This document shows positions 26,365-34,645 of a stretch of DNA of 64,000 nucleotides, in pieces. The position numbers and the translations under genes were made by a program. Source of the DNA: Salinibacter sp. 10B. GTDB taxonomy: Bacteria > Bacteroidota > Rhodothermia > Rhodothermales > Salinibacteraceae. Numbering within the stretch: position 1 is the stretch's first letter; every line of letters starts with the position of its first letter. The notes below the pieces were generated by a model. The model was not told the origin of the DNA, ran no database searches, and saw nothing but the letters and a program-made list of their open reading frames with translations. The stretch covers positions 2,469,909 to 2,533,908 of the forward strand of contig NZ_MQWC01000004.1 of NCBI RefSeq assembly GCF_002954405.1. Direction: 5' to 3'.

Positions 26365-27087
26365 CTAGGCCTTCGTCGAGGCCTGAGAAGTCGCAGCGCG
26401 GCGCTTGAGGGCCGAAAGCCAGCGCGTGATGTCGATGTCCTTGGGACAGGCCTCGTTGCAGTTGAAGATGGTGTAGCACTTCCAAAGGCCGTCCGGCGAG
26501 TCCACTACATCGAGTCGCTCTTCGGCGCCGTCGTCGCGACTGTCGAACGTGTAGCGGTAGGCCTTGAGCATGGCCGCGGGGCCGAGGTAGTCCGGATCCG
26601 CCCACGTAGAGGGGCACGCGTGTGTGCACGCCCCGCACATGATGCACTTCGTCGCGTCCTCGATGACCTCATGCTCTTCGGGACTCTGCTCGCGCTCACG
26701 CTCCGGCGCCGGGCCATCGGTGATGAGCCACGGCTTCACGTCGCGGTACTTCTCAAAGAAGCGGCTCTGATCGATGACGAGGTCCTTCACGACCGGGGCA
26801 GAAGGGAGAGGCGCAAACGTAATCGTGTCGCCGTCCCCACTCACGAGATCTTTCACCAGCACCGAGCAGGCGAGTTTATTCTCACCGTTGATCTGCATGG
26901 CGTCGGAGCCACAGATGCCGTGCGCGCAACTCTTGCGAAAGGAGAGCGTGCCGTCCTCGTGCCACTTCACGTGCAGGAGGAGGGAGAGAGCACTGTCAAG
27001 TGGCTCAGCCGGCACCTCGTAGGCTTCCCAGTGCGGCTCGTCGTCCTCATCAGGATTGTAGCGCTTGATTTCAACAGTAAGGTCCAT
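26365..27087 (-). CDS. sdhB: Succinate dehydrogenase iron-sulfur subunit
   Basis: The protein has 240 residues. The [2Fe-2S] site is CAHGICGSDAM with a further Cys in NKLACSVLV. The [4Fe-4S] site is CIMCGACTHACP, and the last cluster uses CYTIFNCNEACPKD. It passes electrons from FAD in SdhA to quinone in complex II of the TCA cycle and respiratory chain. It is the last gene of sdhC-D-A-B, 100 nt after sdhA across a word-repeat inverted sequence, and is followed by a terminator. The C-terminal tail is short and alanine-rich. Confidence 0.97.
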   Translation of the reverse strand: MDLTVEIKRYNPDEDDEPHWEAYEVPAEPLDSALSLLLHVKWHEDGTLSFRKSCAHGICGSDAMQINGENKLACSVLVKDLVSGDGDTITFAPLPSAPVVKDLVIDQSRFFEKYRDVKPWLITDGPAPEREREQSPEEHEVIEDATKCIMCGACTHACPSTWADPDYLGPAAMLKAYRYTFDSRDDGAEERLDVVDSPDGLWKCYTIFNCNEACPKDIDITRWLSALKRRAATSQASTKA

Positions 27088-27092
27088 ACTAA

Positions 27093-27187
27093 TTTCGAGT
27101 TTCGAATGTCGAATTTCGAATGTTCAGAACGGCGAGCAAGCGCCGAAAAGCCTCCATTCGACACTCGACATTCGCCATTCGACATTG
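27093..27187. repeat. Word-repeat inverted repeat between sdhA and sdhB
   Basis: The left arm contains TTTCGAATGTCGAATTTCGA and the right arm CATTCGACACTCGACATTCG then CCATTCGACATT. The arms are built from reiterated GTCGAA/TTCGAC words and pair imperfectly across about 30 nt. The structure lies inside the sdh operon and may set the relative amounts of mRNA segments. Confidence 0.6.
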
Positions 27188-28930
27188 CTAGTATTTGCGT
27201 TCTTTCGGCTCAAAGCGGGTGATGACGACGTCCTTATCGTCAAACTCGTAGTCCCCCTCACAGTCGCTCCGAAAGAGCGTGTGCTTGAGCCACTCGTCGT
27301 CATTGCGATTCTGGTAGTCTTCTCGCGAGTGGGCGCCGCGGCTTTCCGTACGGTGGCGGGCACAGGCCGCAATGGCCTCGGCGTAATCCACCATGTACCC
27401 CATCTCCACTGCGTCCATGAGGTCGGTATTGAACCGCTTGCCCTTATCGTCCACGACCACGTTCTTCGCACGCTGACGCAGGCCCTGAATGTGGTCGAGC
27501 GCCGTGCTGAGGGTGTCGTCGTTGCGGAAGACACTCACGTTCTCCATCATCGTCTCCTGGAGCTCCGTCCGCACGTTCACGGTAGGCTCTCCTTCGTCCC
27601 GGGTGTTAGAGAGGAGGTCGTCGAGCATGTCGCGCGTATTCTTCTCGGGCTCCTCCGGCAGCGGGGCGTAATCCTTGCCCTGGCGCACCTGTCGGGCCAT
27701 CTCCATGCCGGCGCGCCGGCCCATCACGACAAGCTCCAGTAGCGCGTTGGTGCCAAGGCGGTTCGCGCCGTGAATACTCACACAAGCGCACTCGCCCACG
27801 GCGTAGAGGCCGGGCACGTACTCTCCACGCTCCCCTCGCTCCACGTGCCCATCCTCGTTGGCCGGAATGCCGCCCATTGCGTAGTGACAGGTCGGCACGA
27901 CCGGGATGGGCTCCTCTTTGGGATTGACGCCCATGTAGGTACGGGAGAACTCCGAAATCTCCGGGAGCTTCTTGTCTAGAATGTCCTCATCCACGTGCGT
28001 CAGGTCGAGGTGCACGTAGTTCTTGCCCTGAATGCCCCGCCCCTCCCGAATTTCCTTATAGATGCACTGGCTCACGAGATCGCGCGGCGCAAGGTCCTTG
28101 ACGGTGGGGGCGTAGCGCTCCATGAAGCGCTCGCCTTCGCTGTTGCGCAAGATGCCCCCTTCCCCACGGGCGCCCTCGGTAATCAGGATGCCGAGGCGGT
28201 ACAGCCCAGTCGGGTGAAACTGAACGAACTCCATGTCCTCCAGCGGGATCCCGTTGCGCAGCATGATGCCCATACCGTCGCCCGTGCTGGCGTGCGCATT
28301 TGAGGTCGTCTCGAAGGCACGGCCGTACCCACCAGTGGCAAAGCAGACCTGCTTGGCGTGGAAGGTGTGAATTTCACCGGTCAGGATCTCGTACGCGATC
28401 ACGCCCGCACACTCCCCGTCCTCCGTCATGATGAGGTCGAGGACCTGAAACTCGTCGTAGAAGCGAACCCCCTGCTTCGTGCACTGGTCGTAGAGCGTGT
28501 GGAGGATCGTGTGCCCCGTGCGGTCGGCGGCGTGGCAGGACCGCTTGACGGGCGCCTCTCCGAAGTTGCGGGTGTGTCCCCCAAAGCGGCGCTGCGAGAT
28601 CGTCCCTTCCTCGTTCCGGCTAAAGGGCACGCCGTAATGCTCCAGCTCCACAATGGTGCGAGGAGCATCCTTGCAGAGCGCCTCGATGGCGTCCTGGTCG
28701 CCCACGTAGTCACTTCCTTTGACCGTATCGAAGGCGTGCCAGAGCCAGTGATCCTCCTCTTCGTTGCCGAGGGCCGCAGCAATTCCCCCCTGTGCGGCTC
28801 CAGTGTGTGACCGGAGGGGATGAAGCTTCGATACGACCCCTACGTCGGCCCCGCCTTCACGGGCGTAAAGGGCAGCCATCAACCCGGATCCCCCTGCCCC
28901 AACGACGACGACATCATGCTCAAAAGTCAT
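27188..28930 (-). CDS. sdhA: Succinate dehydrogenase flavoprotein subunit
   Basis: The protein has 580 residues from the ATG at 28930; a frame runs further upstream only because the flanking repeat is open. The FAD motif [20 protein letters not shown] is at the N-terminus. [10 protein letters not shown]-type residues ([12 protein letters not shown]) carry the covalent FAD histidine. Substrate and active-site segments include [46 protein letters not shown] and [20 protein letters not shown]. It oxidises succinate to fumarate at the inner face of the membrane. The gene lies between sdhD (169-nt gap) and sdhB. Confidence 0.97.
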   Translation of the reverse strand: MTFEHDVVVVGAGGSGLMAALYAREGGADVGVVSKLHPLRSHTGAAQGGIAAALGNEEEDHWLWHAFDTVKGSDYVGDQDAIEALCKDAPRTIVELEHYGVPFSRNEEGTISQRRFGGHTRNFGEAPVKRSCHAADRTGHTILHTLYDQCTKQGVRFYDEFQVLDLIMTEDGECAGVIAYEILTGEIHTFHAKQVCFATGGYGRAFETTSNAHASTGDGMGIMLRNGIPLEDMEFVQFHPTGLYRLGILITEGARGEGGILRNSEGERFMERYAPTVKDLAPRDLVSQCIYKEIREGRGIQGKNYVHLDLTHVDEDILDKKLPEISEFSRTYMGVNPKEEPIPVVPTCHYAMGGIPANEDGHVERGERGEYVPGLYAVGECACVSIHGANRLGTNALLELVVMGRRAGMEMARQVRQGKDYAPLPEEPEKNTRDMLDDLLSNTRDEGEPTVNVRTELQETMMENVSVFRNDDTLSTALDHIQGLRQRAKNVVVDDKGKRFNTDLMDAVEMGYMVDYAEAIAACARHRTESRGAHSREDYQNRNDDEWLKHTLFRSDCEGDYEFDDKDVVITRFEPKERKY

Positions 28931-28944
28931 AGTTGGTATTGCGT

Positions 28945-29043
28945 ATTTCGTATTGCGTGATGCGTGAGGCGTGAGGAGTGATACGTGAAGCGTGAGGAGG
29001 ACATGCCCGCCTCTGTTCACGCATCACGATTCACGCTTCACGA
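28945..29043. repeat. Word-repeat inverted repeat between sdhD and sdhA
   Basis: The left side reiterates GCGTGA words (GCGTGATGCGTGAGGCGTGA, then GTGATACGTGAAGCGTGAGG). The right side (29016-29042) reads TTCACGCATCACGATTCACG, then CTTCACG, the complementary word set. It is the same design as the sdhA-sdhB gap with a different word. Confidence 0.6.
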
Positions 29044-29099
29044 CCCGGTACCCAACAGCAGCATCGTGTCCACTTCCCTTCTTCGTTTGCCCCTGCCTG

Positions 29100-29558
29100 T
29101 CACCACCCGGCCGTAATCACCGAGTAGAGCCCAATAATGAATAGCCCGAGCGCAACCGTCCACGACAAGGATCGGGCCACGAGGCGTCCCATGGGATTTC
29201 GGATGTAGTCGGTGAGGACGTTGTTTAGCCCGTAGAAGCCGTGATGTAGCGCCACGATGAGGAACAGGATGTTAAACCCCTTCCACAGCACCGCGTAGAC
29301 CGGATCGGCGAGGCGTTGCATCACCACCTGATACGGTGTCGCTTCGGCGTCAGGCCCAAACTTGGCCTTTACCCCTTCTTTCGCAGCGTCCGGATAGTCC
29401 GGCATTGCGCCCTTCTCCGTCACCACCTCATGCGTGACAGAGGCGACCTGATGGTCGTAGTGCTGTACCCAGAAGTGGGTAATCAGCATAAAGATCAGGA
29501 ACGTCCCCGTGATGCGGTGCAGAAACCAATTCAGTGCGTTGGACTTCGAGGCAGCCAT
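29100..29558 (-). CDS. sdhD: Succinate dehydrogenase membrane anchor SdhD
   Basis: The protein has 152 residues with three transmembrane helices: WFLHRITGTFLIFMLITHFW, NILFLIVALHHGFYGLNNVL and SWTVALGLFIIGLYSVITAG. The first helix carries the RITG motif of quinone-site anchors, and histidines in helices 1 and 2 are heme-ligand candidates. The loop between helices 1 and 2 is long and charged, about 50 residues. With SdhC it anchors complex II and binds quinone. It follows sdhC after 53 nt. It is paired with a separate sdhC, unlike the single fused anchor common in Bacteroidota. Confidence 0.88.
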   Translation of the reverse strand: MAASKSNALNWFLHRITGTFLIFMLITHFWVQHYDHQVASVTHEVVTEKGAMPDYPDAAKEGVKAKFGPDAEATPYQVVMQRLADPVYAVLWKGFNILFLIVALHHGFYGLNNVLTDYIRNPMGRLVARSLSWTVALGLFIIGLYSVITAGW

Positions 29559-29611
29559 GTCTCAGAACAGAGCCTAGGGATGGACGGAGGCGACGAACAA
29601 GGAGGGGAGAC

Positions 29612-30076
29612 TCACAGAAAGAGCGACGGCATCGTGCCAGGGCCAAAGAGCCACTCGCCCAATGCGTAAATCGACGGCCAGCCGCCGACGAGGATGATGA
29701 GCACCGTCACCGCCCCGAGGGTCACGAATAGCCGCTTCTGCTTCGGGCTCCACCCCAGGAAGTCGATCAGGACGATGCGGAGGCCATTCATGGCGTGATA
29801 GGCCACCGCCACAAGCAAGGCAAACTCGCCCACCTTGAAGAGGGGGCTGTGGTACTTTGCGATCAACGCATTAAACGTCTCCGGATCGCTCAGCGACTTC
29901 AATCCCCAGATATGGATCACGAGATACACGACCAGCCCCACGCCGGTCAGGCGGTGCATGAGCCAGGCAAACATGCCGGTACGCACGCGGTAGCGCTGGA
30001 AGCGGCTATCCTGCGTCGCGGTGGACTCATTCTCGGCGGCAGTCGCCGCAGGACGGTCTTGGGTGTCAACAGCCAT
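29612..30076 (-). CDS. sdhC: Succinate dehydrogenase cytochrome b subunit SdhC
   Basis: The protein has 154 residues. After a polar acidic N-terminus (about 1-30) it has three helices: MFAWLMHRLTGVGLVVYLVI, FALLVAVAYHAMNGLRIVLI and LFVTLGAVTVLIILVGGW. The HRLTG motif and His residues HIWG and YHAMNG are the usual quinone-site and heme-ligand positions. It opens the sdh operon; gltA is 178 nt upstream on the same strand. Confidence 0.92.
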   Translation of the reverse strand: MAVDTQDRPAATAAENESTATQDSRFQRYRVRTGMFAWLMHRLTGVGLVVYLVIHIWGLKSLSDPETFNALIAKYHSPLFKVGEFALLVAVAYHAMNGLRIVLIDFLGWSPKQKRLFVTLGAVTVLIILVGGWPSIYALGEWLFGPGTMPSLFL

Positions 30077-30254
30077 GAGAGAGAGGAGGCATTATGACGC
30101 AAAAGGAGGCGGCCGGAGGGCATAGATGGGCACGCAAACCCCGGGGCGTCCGTTCCGACGGGGGAGCGGAACAGAACACCCTCGTTACGGGCGAACGCCC
30201 CGGGGAAGATGGCGGCCGCCCCTTCGACAATTTGCGGCCTTGCCCATCAAACGT

Positions 30255-31418
30255 CTACCGATCGGCGAGAGGAACGAACGTCTGGTTCTCCGCGCCTACG
30301 TACTCGGCCCGGGGACGGATGAGGCGATTGTCCTGCCACTGCTCCAGGAGATGGGCCGTCCATCCAGCCGTACGGCTCAGCGCGAAGATGGGCGTAAAGA
30401 GGTCGGGGTCGAGGCCCAGCTGATAGTAGGTCGAGGCACTGAAGAAGTCAACGTTCGGGTCAATTCCCTTGTCCTCCCGCATTGCTTCGAGGATGGCCAT
30501 GCTATAGTCGTACCACTTCATCTCGCCCTCTTCTTCGCTCAGTTCCTTCACCATGTCGCGAAGAATGGCGGCCCGGGGATCCATGGTTTTATAAACACGG
30601 TGACCGAAGCCCATCACGCGCTCCCCGTCGTCGAGCTTCTTTCTCACGTATTCAGCCGGATCAGCGCCCTGCTCGTCAATCTCCAAGAGCATGCGCATGA
30701 CCTCCCGATTCGCTCCGCCGTGCAGCGGGCCCTTGAGTGCCCCAATCGACCCGGAGACGGCCGAATACATGTCCGAAAGCGTGGACCCAATCACACGTCC
30801 CGTAAACGTCGACGCGTTGAGCCCGTGGTCGGCGTGCAGAACAAGACACACGTCGAAGATGCGCTCGGCGGCTTCGCCCGGCTCCTCACCGTTCAACATG
30901 TATAGGAAGTTGTGCGCCATCGAGCCGTCGTTGAGCGGCGACACCGGATCAAGGCCCTTCCGCAGCCGATCGAAGGACGCAATGATGGTTGGGATTTGCG
31001 CGAGGATGCGGGCGGCCTTGCGCCGATTGGCCTGTGGATTCATCGTGTCGGCCTCCCCGTCGTACAGGGCGAGGGAGGACACCGCCGTGCGGAGCACCGC
31101 CATCGGGTGGGCATCGTCCGGGGCATTGCGCAAGATGTCCATCACCGGCGCCGGAAGCGCGCGCTCGCCCCGCAGCTCGTCCCGAAGCGTGTCGAGCTCC
31201 TCCTGTGTCGGGAGACCTCCGTTCCATAAGAGGTGAACCACCTCCTCAAAGCACGCGCCTTCGGCCAGGTCGTGGATATCGTAGCCACGATACACAAGCT
31301 CCCCCTTCTGGCCATCAATGGAAGAGAGCTCAGACTCAAGGGCAATGACCCCTTCGAGTCCACGCGCCTTGACGGGCGCATCGTTCGTCGTCAACTCTTT
31401 CACGTCGTTATCAGCCAT
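30255..31418 (-). CDS. gltA: Citrate synthase
   Basis: The protein has 387 residues from the ATG at 31418; the upstream part of the frame is not family-like. Catalytic segments are intact: LHADHGLNASTFTGRVIGST, GGANREVMRMLLEI, MGFGHRVYKTMDPRA and the aspartate in NVDFFSASTYYQLGL. It condenses acetyl-CoA with oxaloacetate at entry to the TCA cycle. The length is that of the shorter, dimer-type enzymes rather than the longer hexameric type. It lies directly upstream of sdhCDAB on the same strand, forming a TCA block, possibly with readthrough across the 178-nt gap. Confidence 0.96.
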   Translation of the reverse strand: MADNDVKELTTNDAPVKARGLEGVIALESELSSIDGQKGELVYRGYDIHDLAEGACFEEVVHLLWNGGLPTQEELDTLRDELRGERALPAPVMDILRNAPDDAHPMAVLRTAVSSLALYDGEADTMNPQANRRKAARILAQIPTIIASFDRLRKGLDPVSPLNDGSMAHNFLYMLNGEEPGEAAERIFDVCLVLHADHGLNASTFTGRVIGSTLSDMYSAVSGSIGALKGPLHGGANREVMRMLLEIDEQGADPAEYVRKKLDDGERVMGFGHRVYKTMDPRAAILRDMVKELSEEEGEMKWYDYSMAILEAMREDKGIDPNVDFFSASTYYQLGLDPDLFTPIFALSRTAGWTAHLLEQWQDNRLIRPRAEYVGAENQTFVPLADR

Positions 31419-31661
31419 GGGTGTCGATCCAGTAAATGTCGGAACGGTGTGTGGAAAGTGCATACCGGAACGTGGAGGGCGCTCCCGAAACGTCCCTGGT
31501 GCGACCGAGGGACACACCTGGAGTGGGTATCAGGACGTCGGGCGTCTAAAAGATAGCGCTTCCAGCGTGTCCAAAACAAGAGGAAAATTAGAGAATACTT
31601 CCCTCTCGGGGGCCTTGGCAAAAGCCTCACGCCTGCATGGGTTTCCTTCACCCAAACGTCA

Positions 31662-31695
31662 CAAATATACTTGTGGAAACGGCCCGAGGCCCCAA
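31662..31695 (-). promoter_or_regulatory. Possible Bacteroidota-type promoter for gltA
   Basis: On the minus strand TATATTTG (31662-31669) matches TAnnTTTG exactly, with TTG 23 nt upstream (31693-31695). It overlaps a near-palindrome CACAAATATACTTGTG (31660-31675), which could be an operator. The implied 5' UTR is about 235 nt. Confidence 0.4.
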
Positions 31696-31831
31696 CACCT
31701 AGTGGGCCGGGCGGCGCCCGAATGGCCCCAATTCGGCGACGGTATCCGCGCCCGTTCCCCTTGAGCGCAGCCGCCTCTTTTTCAGGGTCGGGATCATTTG
31801 CGTACGGATGCCAATACTCAATATGACCTTT

Positions 31832-31862
31832 GCTACACGTTGGAGTTTACTCAACGTGTGGC
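31832..31862 (+). promoter_or_regulatory. Strong hairpin in the region upstream of the RNase G gene
   Basis: GCTACACGTTG (31832-31842) pairs with CAACGTGTGGC (31852-31862) through 11 bp including one G-U, and AG/CT extend the stem around one bulged G with loop TTTA. No T-run follows. RNase E mRNA in Escherichia coli is autoregulated through 5' UTR stem-loops, so a similar role is possible here. Confidence 0.45.
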
Positions 31863-32333
31863 AGATGCCGGCTGGACCGACGGCGAGGGGGCGACGGGCG
31901 ATGCGTCGCCCCACCCCTCAGGGCCGGCCCGAGGCGAGCCGAATGGGCCTTTCGCTCACCGGCTGTTGGGACCGATCGCTCTGCACAGCAGACGCGCGGT
32001 CCTCCTCGTTGCCTCGGCCCGACGCATCCATCGGATCTCTGTTCGGCATTCTTATACCTACCGCCGCTCCGAAGCGGCCCCCTTTTCGACCCCAATGCTC
32101 ACGAGTCAACTTGTATCTGAGCGCTCTCGCACTGGCGTCGGTCGGCCGGTTGAGACTCCGCACAGCGGAGTTGCTGCCCAGCCGTCCGTCCGCGACGCCC
32201 CTTGCCGTCCTCCTGTCTTTACGCGAGGCGGTCCGTTCTCTTCTTCTCGACAGCACACAACGAATGCCTTGGTTCTCCATCCGGACGGATCAGGGGCCCC
32301 CGGTGCCCGCTCAGGTGCACACCTACCCCGCTT

Positions 32334-34166
32334 ATGTCCAAAGAAATTGTTGTTAACGTCGGCGAGACGCAAACCCGAATCGCGATTGTCGAGGACGGAA
32401 AGCTCGCCGAGCTCTACATCGAAGACGCTGAAAATAAACGTACGATCGGCAACCTTTATCTCGGACGCATCCGGAAGGTGATGCCCAGCATCCAGGCTGC
32501 GTTCGTGGACATCGGCCAAGAGCAGGACGCCTTCCTTCACTTCTCGGATCTGGCCGACAACCTGCCGTACCTCATCAAGTACCTCGACCTCGACACCCCA
32601 AAGGTCGAGAAGGTCGACGTCCCGGCCGGCGGGAAAGACTGGGACAAGCGTCCCTCCGACCTTCTGAACCGCGGGCAGGAAATCCTCGTCCAAATTACGA
32701 AGGAGCCGATCTCAAACAAAGGCAGCCGCATCTCCACGGACCTGTCGCTGGCCGGTCGCTTTCTCGTACTGGTGCCCCTGCAGAACTACGTGGCCGTCTC
32801 CCGCAAGATTACGGAGGAAAAGGAGCGGCGCCGTCTCAAAGCCCTTGCCGGCAGCCTCGTGCCGGACAACTTCGGAGTCATCGTGCGCACCGTGGCGGAA
32901 GACCGCGACGCCAAGTCGCTCGACAAGGACCTAAAGCTGCTCATGGAGCGGTGGCGCCGGGTCGAGAACAAGCTGCAAGAGCAGCCAAGTGCGCCTGCCC
33001 TCATCCACGAGGACGTGGACATGGCCTCCTCCATCATTCGCGACCAGTTCTCGGAGGAGTACAACCGGCTGCTCGTGGACCACGAGAATCTGTACCACAG
33101 CATCCGCAGCTACGTGCGGGCCGTGGCCCCAAGCATGGTCGACTGTGTGGAGCTTCACGACGGCAACGAGCCCGTCTTTGAGGCCGCTGGCATCCAACAG
33201 GGTGCCGACCGGGCCTTCAAGGACCGCGTGGAGCTTCCATCTGGCGGCTACCTCTTTATCGAGCAGACCGAGGCGATGCACGTGGTGGACGTAAACTCGG
33301 GACGCTCGGGAAAAGGCAAATCTCAGGCCGAAAACTCGCTGAGCGTGAACATGGAGGCGGCCCGCGTTATTGCCCGCCAGATTCGCCTGCGCGACCTGGG
33401 CGGCATTATCGTGGTCGACTTCATCGACCTGCGCAACGAGGACGACAAGAAGAAGGTCTACGAGGAGCTCAAGGACGGCTTTGAAGACGACCGGGCCATC
33501 ACGAAAGTGCTCCCGATGAGCGACTTTGGTCTCGTCGAGATTACACGCCAGCGCCTCCGCCCCAGCATCACCACCACCTTCTCGTCGGCCGACGGCGACT
33601 CCGATACCGAAGGCCAGGGCACGCCGAAGAAGCTCCAAAAGGCGGAGCGGAAGATCCAACGCCTCCAGCAGGAGGTCAAAAAGCGAGAGCAGGAGATGGA
33701 GCGCCTCCGCAAGCAGGAAAAATCCGACGAAGGGGAATCGGCGGAAAAGGTGGAGCGAATGCAGCAAAAGATTCGCGAACTGGAGCAAGAGTTGGAAACG
33801 GCTCGCGCGCAGGCGCAGGACGCCCAAAAGCAACAGTCTGCTCCGTCCGACAACGGCGAAGCCGGCACCCCGCACTCCGAACTACAACCGGACGACGAGG
33901 CCCCGGCGCCGAACAAATTTGTGGAGACCCTCGAACAGTGGATCGCCGACCATCAGGCTCAACACCGGTCCGTTACCCTTCAGGTTCACCCCTTCACCGC
34001 GGCCTTTCTGCGCCGCCCGGTCCCGACCTATCCGACACGCTGGTTTATGGATCACCTCGTGCGCGTCCACCTCGAAACGGACGATAGTCTTGCGCCCCAA
34101 TCCTTCCGCCTCATCGATCCCCATGGGGACGTTCTCGCCGAAGGAGCCCCCACGAAAACGACCTGA
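32334..34166 (+). CDS. rng: Ribonuclease G/E family endoribonuclease with coiled-coil region
   Basis: The protein has 610 residues from the ATG at 32334. An S1-like domain (RTIGNLYLGRIRKVMPSIQA, FVDIGQEQDAFLHFSD) leads into the RNase E/G catalytic domain, with FIEQTEAMHVVDVNSGRSG and GGIIVVDFIDLRNEDDKKK; the Asp residues in these two segments bind the catalytic metal. After LVEITRQRLRPS the zinc-link CPxC found in RNase E/G is absent. Instead there is a Glu/Lys/Gln-rich coiled coil (about 429-502). A C-terminal domain (SVTLQVHPFTAAFLRR, WFMDHLVRVHLE) resembles the tail of Bacteroidota RNase G. It processes rRNA and degrades mRNA. Two smaller genes follow. Confidence 0.9.
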   Translation: MSKEIVVNVGETQTRIAIVEDGKLAELYIEDAENKRTIGNLYLGRIRKVMPSIQAAFVDIGQEQDAFLHFSDLADNLPYLIKYLDLDTPKVEKVDVPAGGKDWDKRPSDLLNRGQEILVQITKEPISNKGSRISTDLSLAGRFLVLVPLQNYVAVSRKITEEKERRRLKALAGSLVPDNFGVIVRTVAEDRDAKSLDKDLKLLMERWRRVENKLQEQPSAPALIHEDVDMASSIIRDQFSEEYNRLLVDHENLYHSIRSYVRAVAPSMVDCVELHDGNEPVFEAAGIQQGADRAFKDRVELPSGGYLFIEQTEAMHVVDVNSGRSGKGKSQAENSLSVNMEAARVIARQIRLRDLGGIIVVDFIDLRNEDDKKKVYEELKDGFEDDRAITKVLPMSDFGLVEITRQRLRPSITTTFSSADGDSDTEGQGTPKKLQKAERKIQRLQQEVKKREQEMERLRKQEKSDEGESAEKVERMQQKIRELEQELETARAQAQDAQKQQSAPSDNGEAGTPHSELQPDDEAPAPNKFVETLEQWIADHQAQHRSVTLQVHPFTAAFLRRPVPTYPTRWFMDHLVRVHLETDDSLAPQSFRLIDPHGDVLAEGAPTKTT

Positions 34167-34351
34167 CGCCCATCGCGAGGACAGAGTCGCACCCGACGAG
34201 TCCCCGCAGCGGGAGGGCCCTTCCCCACAGCCCTCCGTGACGCATAGGCCCCGCGGCCGGCAAGAATCCGGGCAATAACCAGCCTGTGCTGGGGAACCGA
34301 CGTGGTGCTCACACGGAGTTGTGGCTTTTGCTGGACCAGTTTGTCATCTGT

Positions 34352-34645
34352 ATGGACACGCCGACCATCATCGAAGAACTTGAGGACGTCGCCCAGCGGC
34401 TCGGCTTTGAAGTGCGATCCGAAAAGGGAAACTTTCGGGGCGGACGCTGCATCGTGGAGGGAGAAGAGCTCATCATGCTCAACAAACGCCACCAGCCCGA
34501 AACACAGCTCGTCGTGATGGCAAATGCGCTTCGAGACGCCCCGCTCGACACCATTTACCTGAAACCGGCTGTGCGTCAGGCCCTGGAAGACACCTGGGCC
34601 GCCCTGGACGCAGAGACGGAGGAGGCGTCGCATGTCGAGGGATAA
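34352..34645 (+). CDS. Conserved-looking small protein of unknown function
   Basis: The protein has 97 residues from the ATG at 34352. I do not recognise a family. It is soluble and acidic, with an N-terminal helix (IIEELEDVAQRLGFEVRSEK), a beta hairpin (FRGGRCIVEGEELIMLNKRH) and a helical second half (ETQLVVMANALRDAPLDTIY, VRQALEDTWAALDAETEE). Its end overlaps the start of the metallohydrolase gene by 14 bp, which implies translational coupling and probably a shared role. The upstream RNase G gene is 185 nt away. Confidence 0.7.
   Translation: MDTPTIIEELEDVAQRLGFEVRSEKGNFRGGRCIVEGEELIMLNKRHQPETQLVVMANALRDAPLDTIYLKPAVRQALEDTWAALDAETEEASHVEG

Larger units (their letters stand above)
31419..32333. 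other. 915-nt divergent region between gltA and RNase G gene
   Basis: No convincing coding sequence is visible. Plus-strand frames covering 31808-32356 give proline/arginine/serine-rich products without recognisable motifs. The right part probably contains a long 5' leader of the RNase G mRNA with a strong hairpin (31832-31862); the left part holds the gltA promoter candidate. Confidence 0.5.

Noticed and set aside
28931-29020. N-terminal extension of SdhA (30 residues)
   Set aside because: It is translation of the word-repeat gap; the FAD motif begins a few residues after the ATG at 28930.
31808-32356. 182-residue plus-strand frame before RNase G
   Set aside because: The product is Pro/Arg/Ser-rich with no domain or start signal, and it runs into the RNase G start in another frame.
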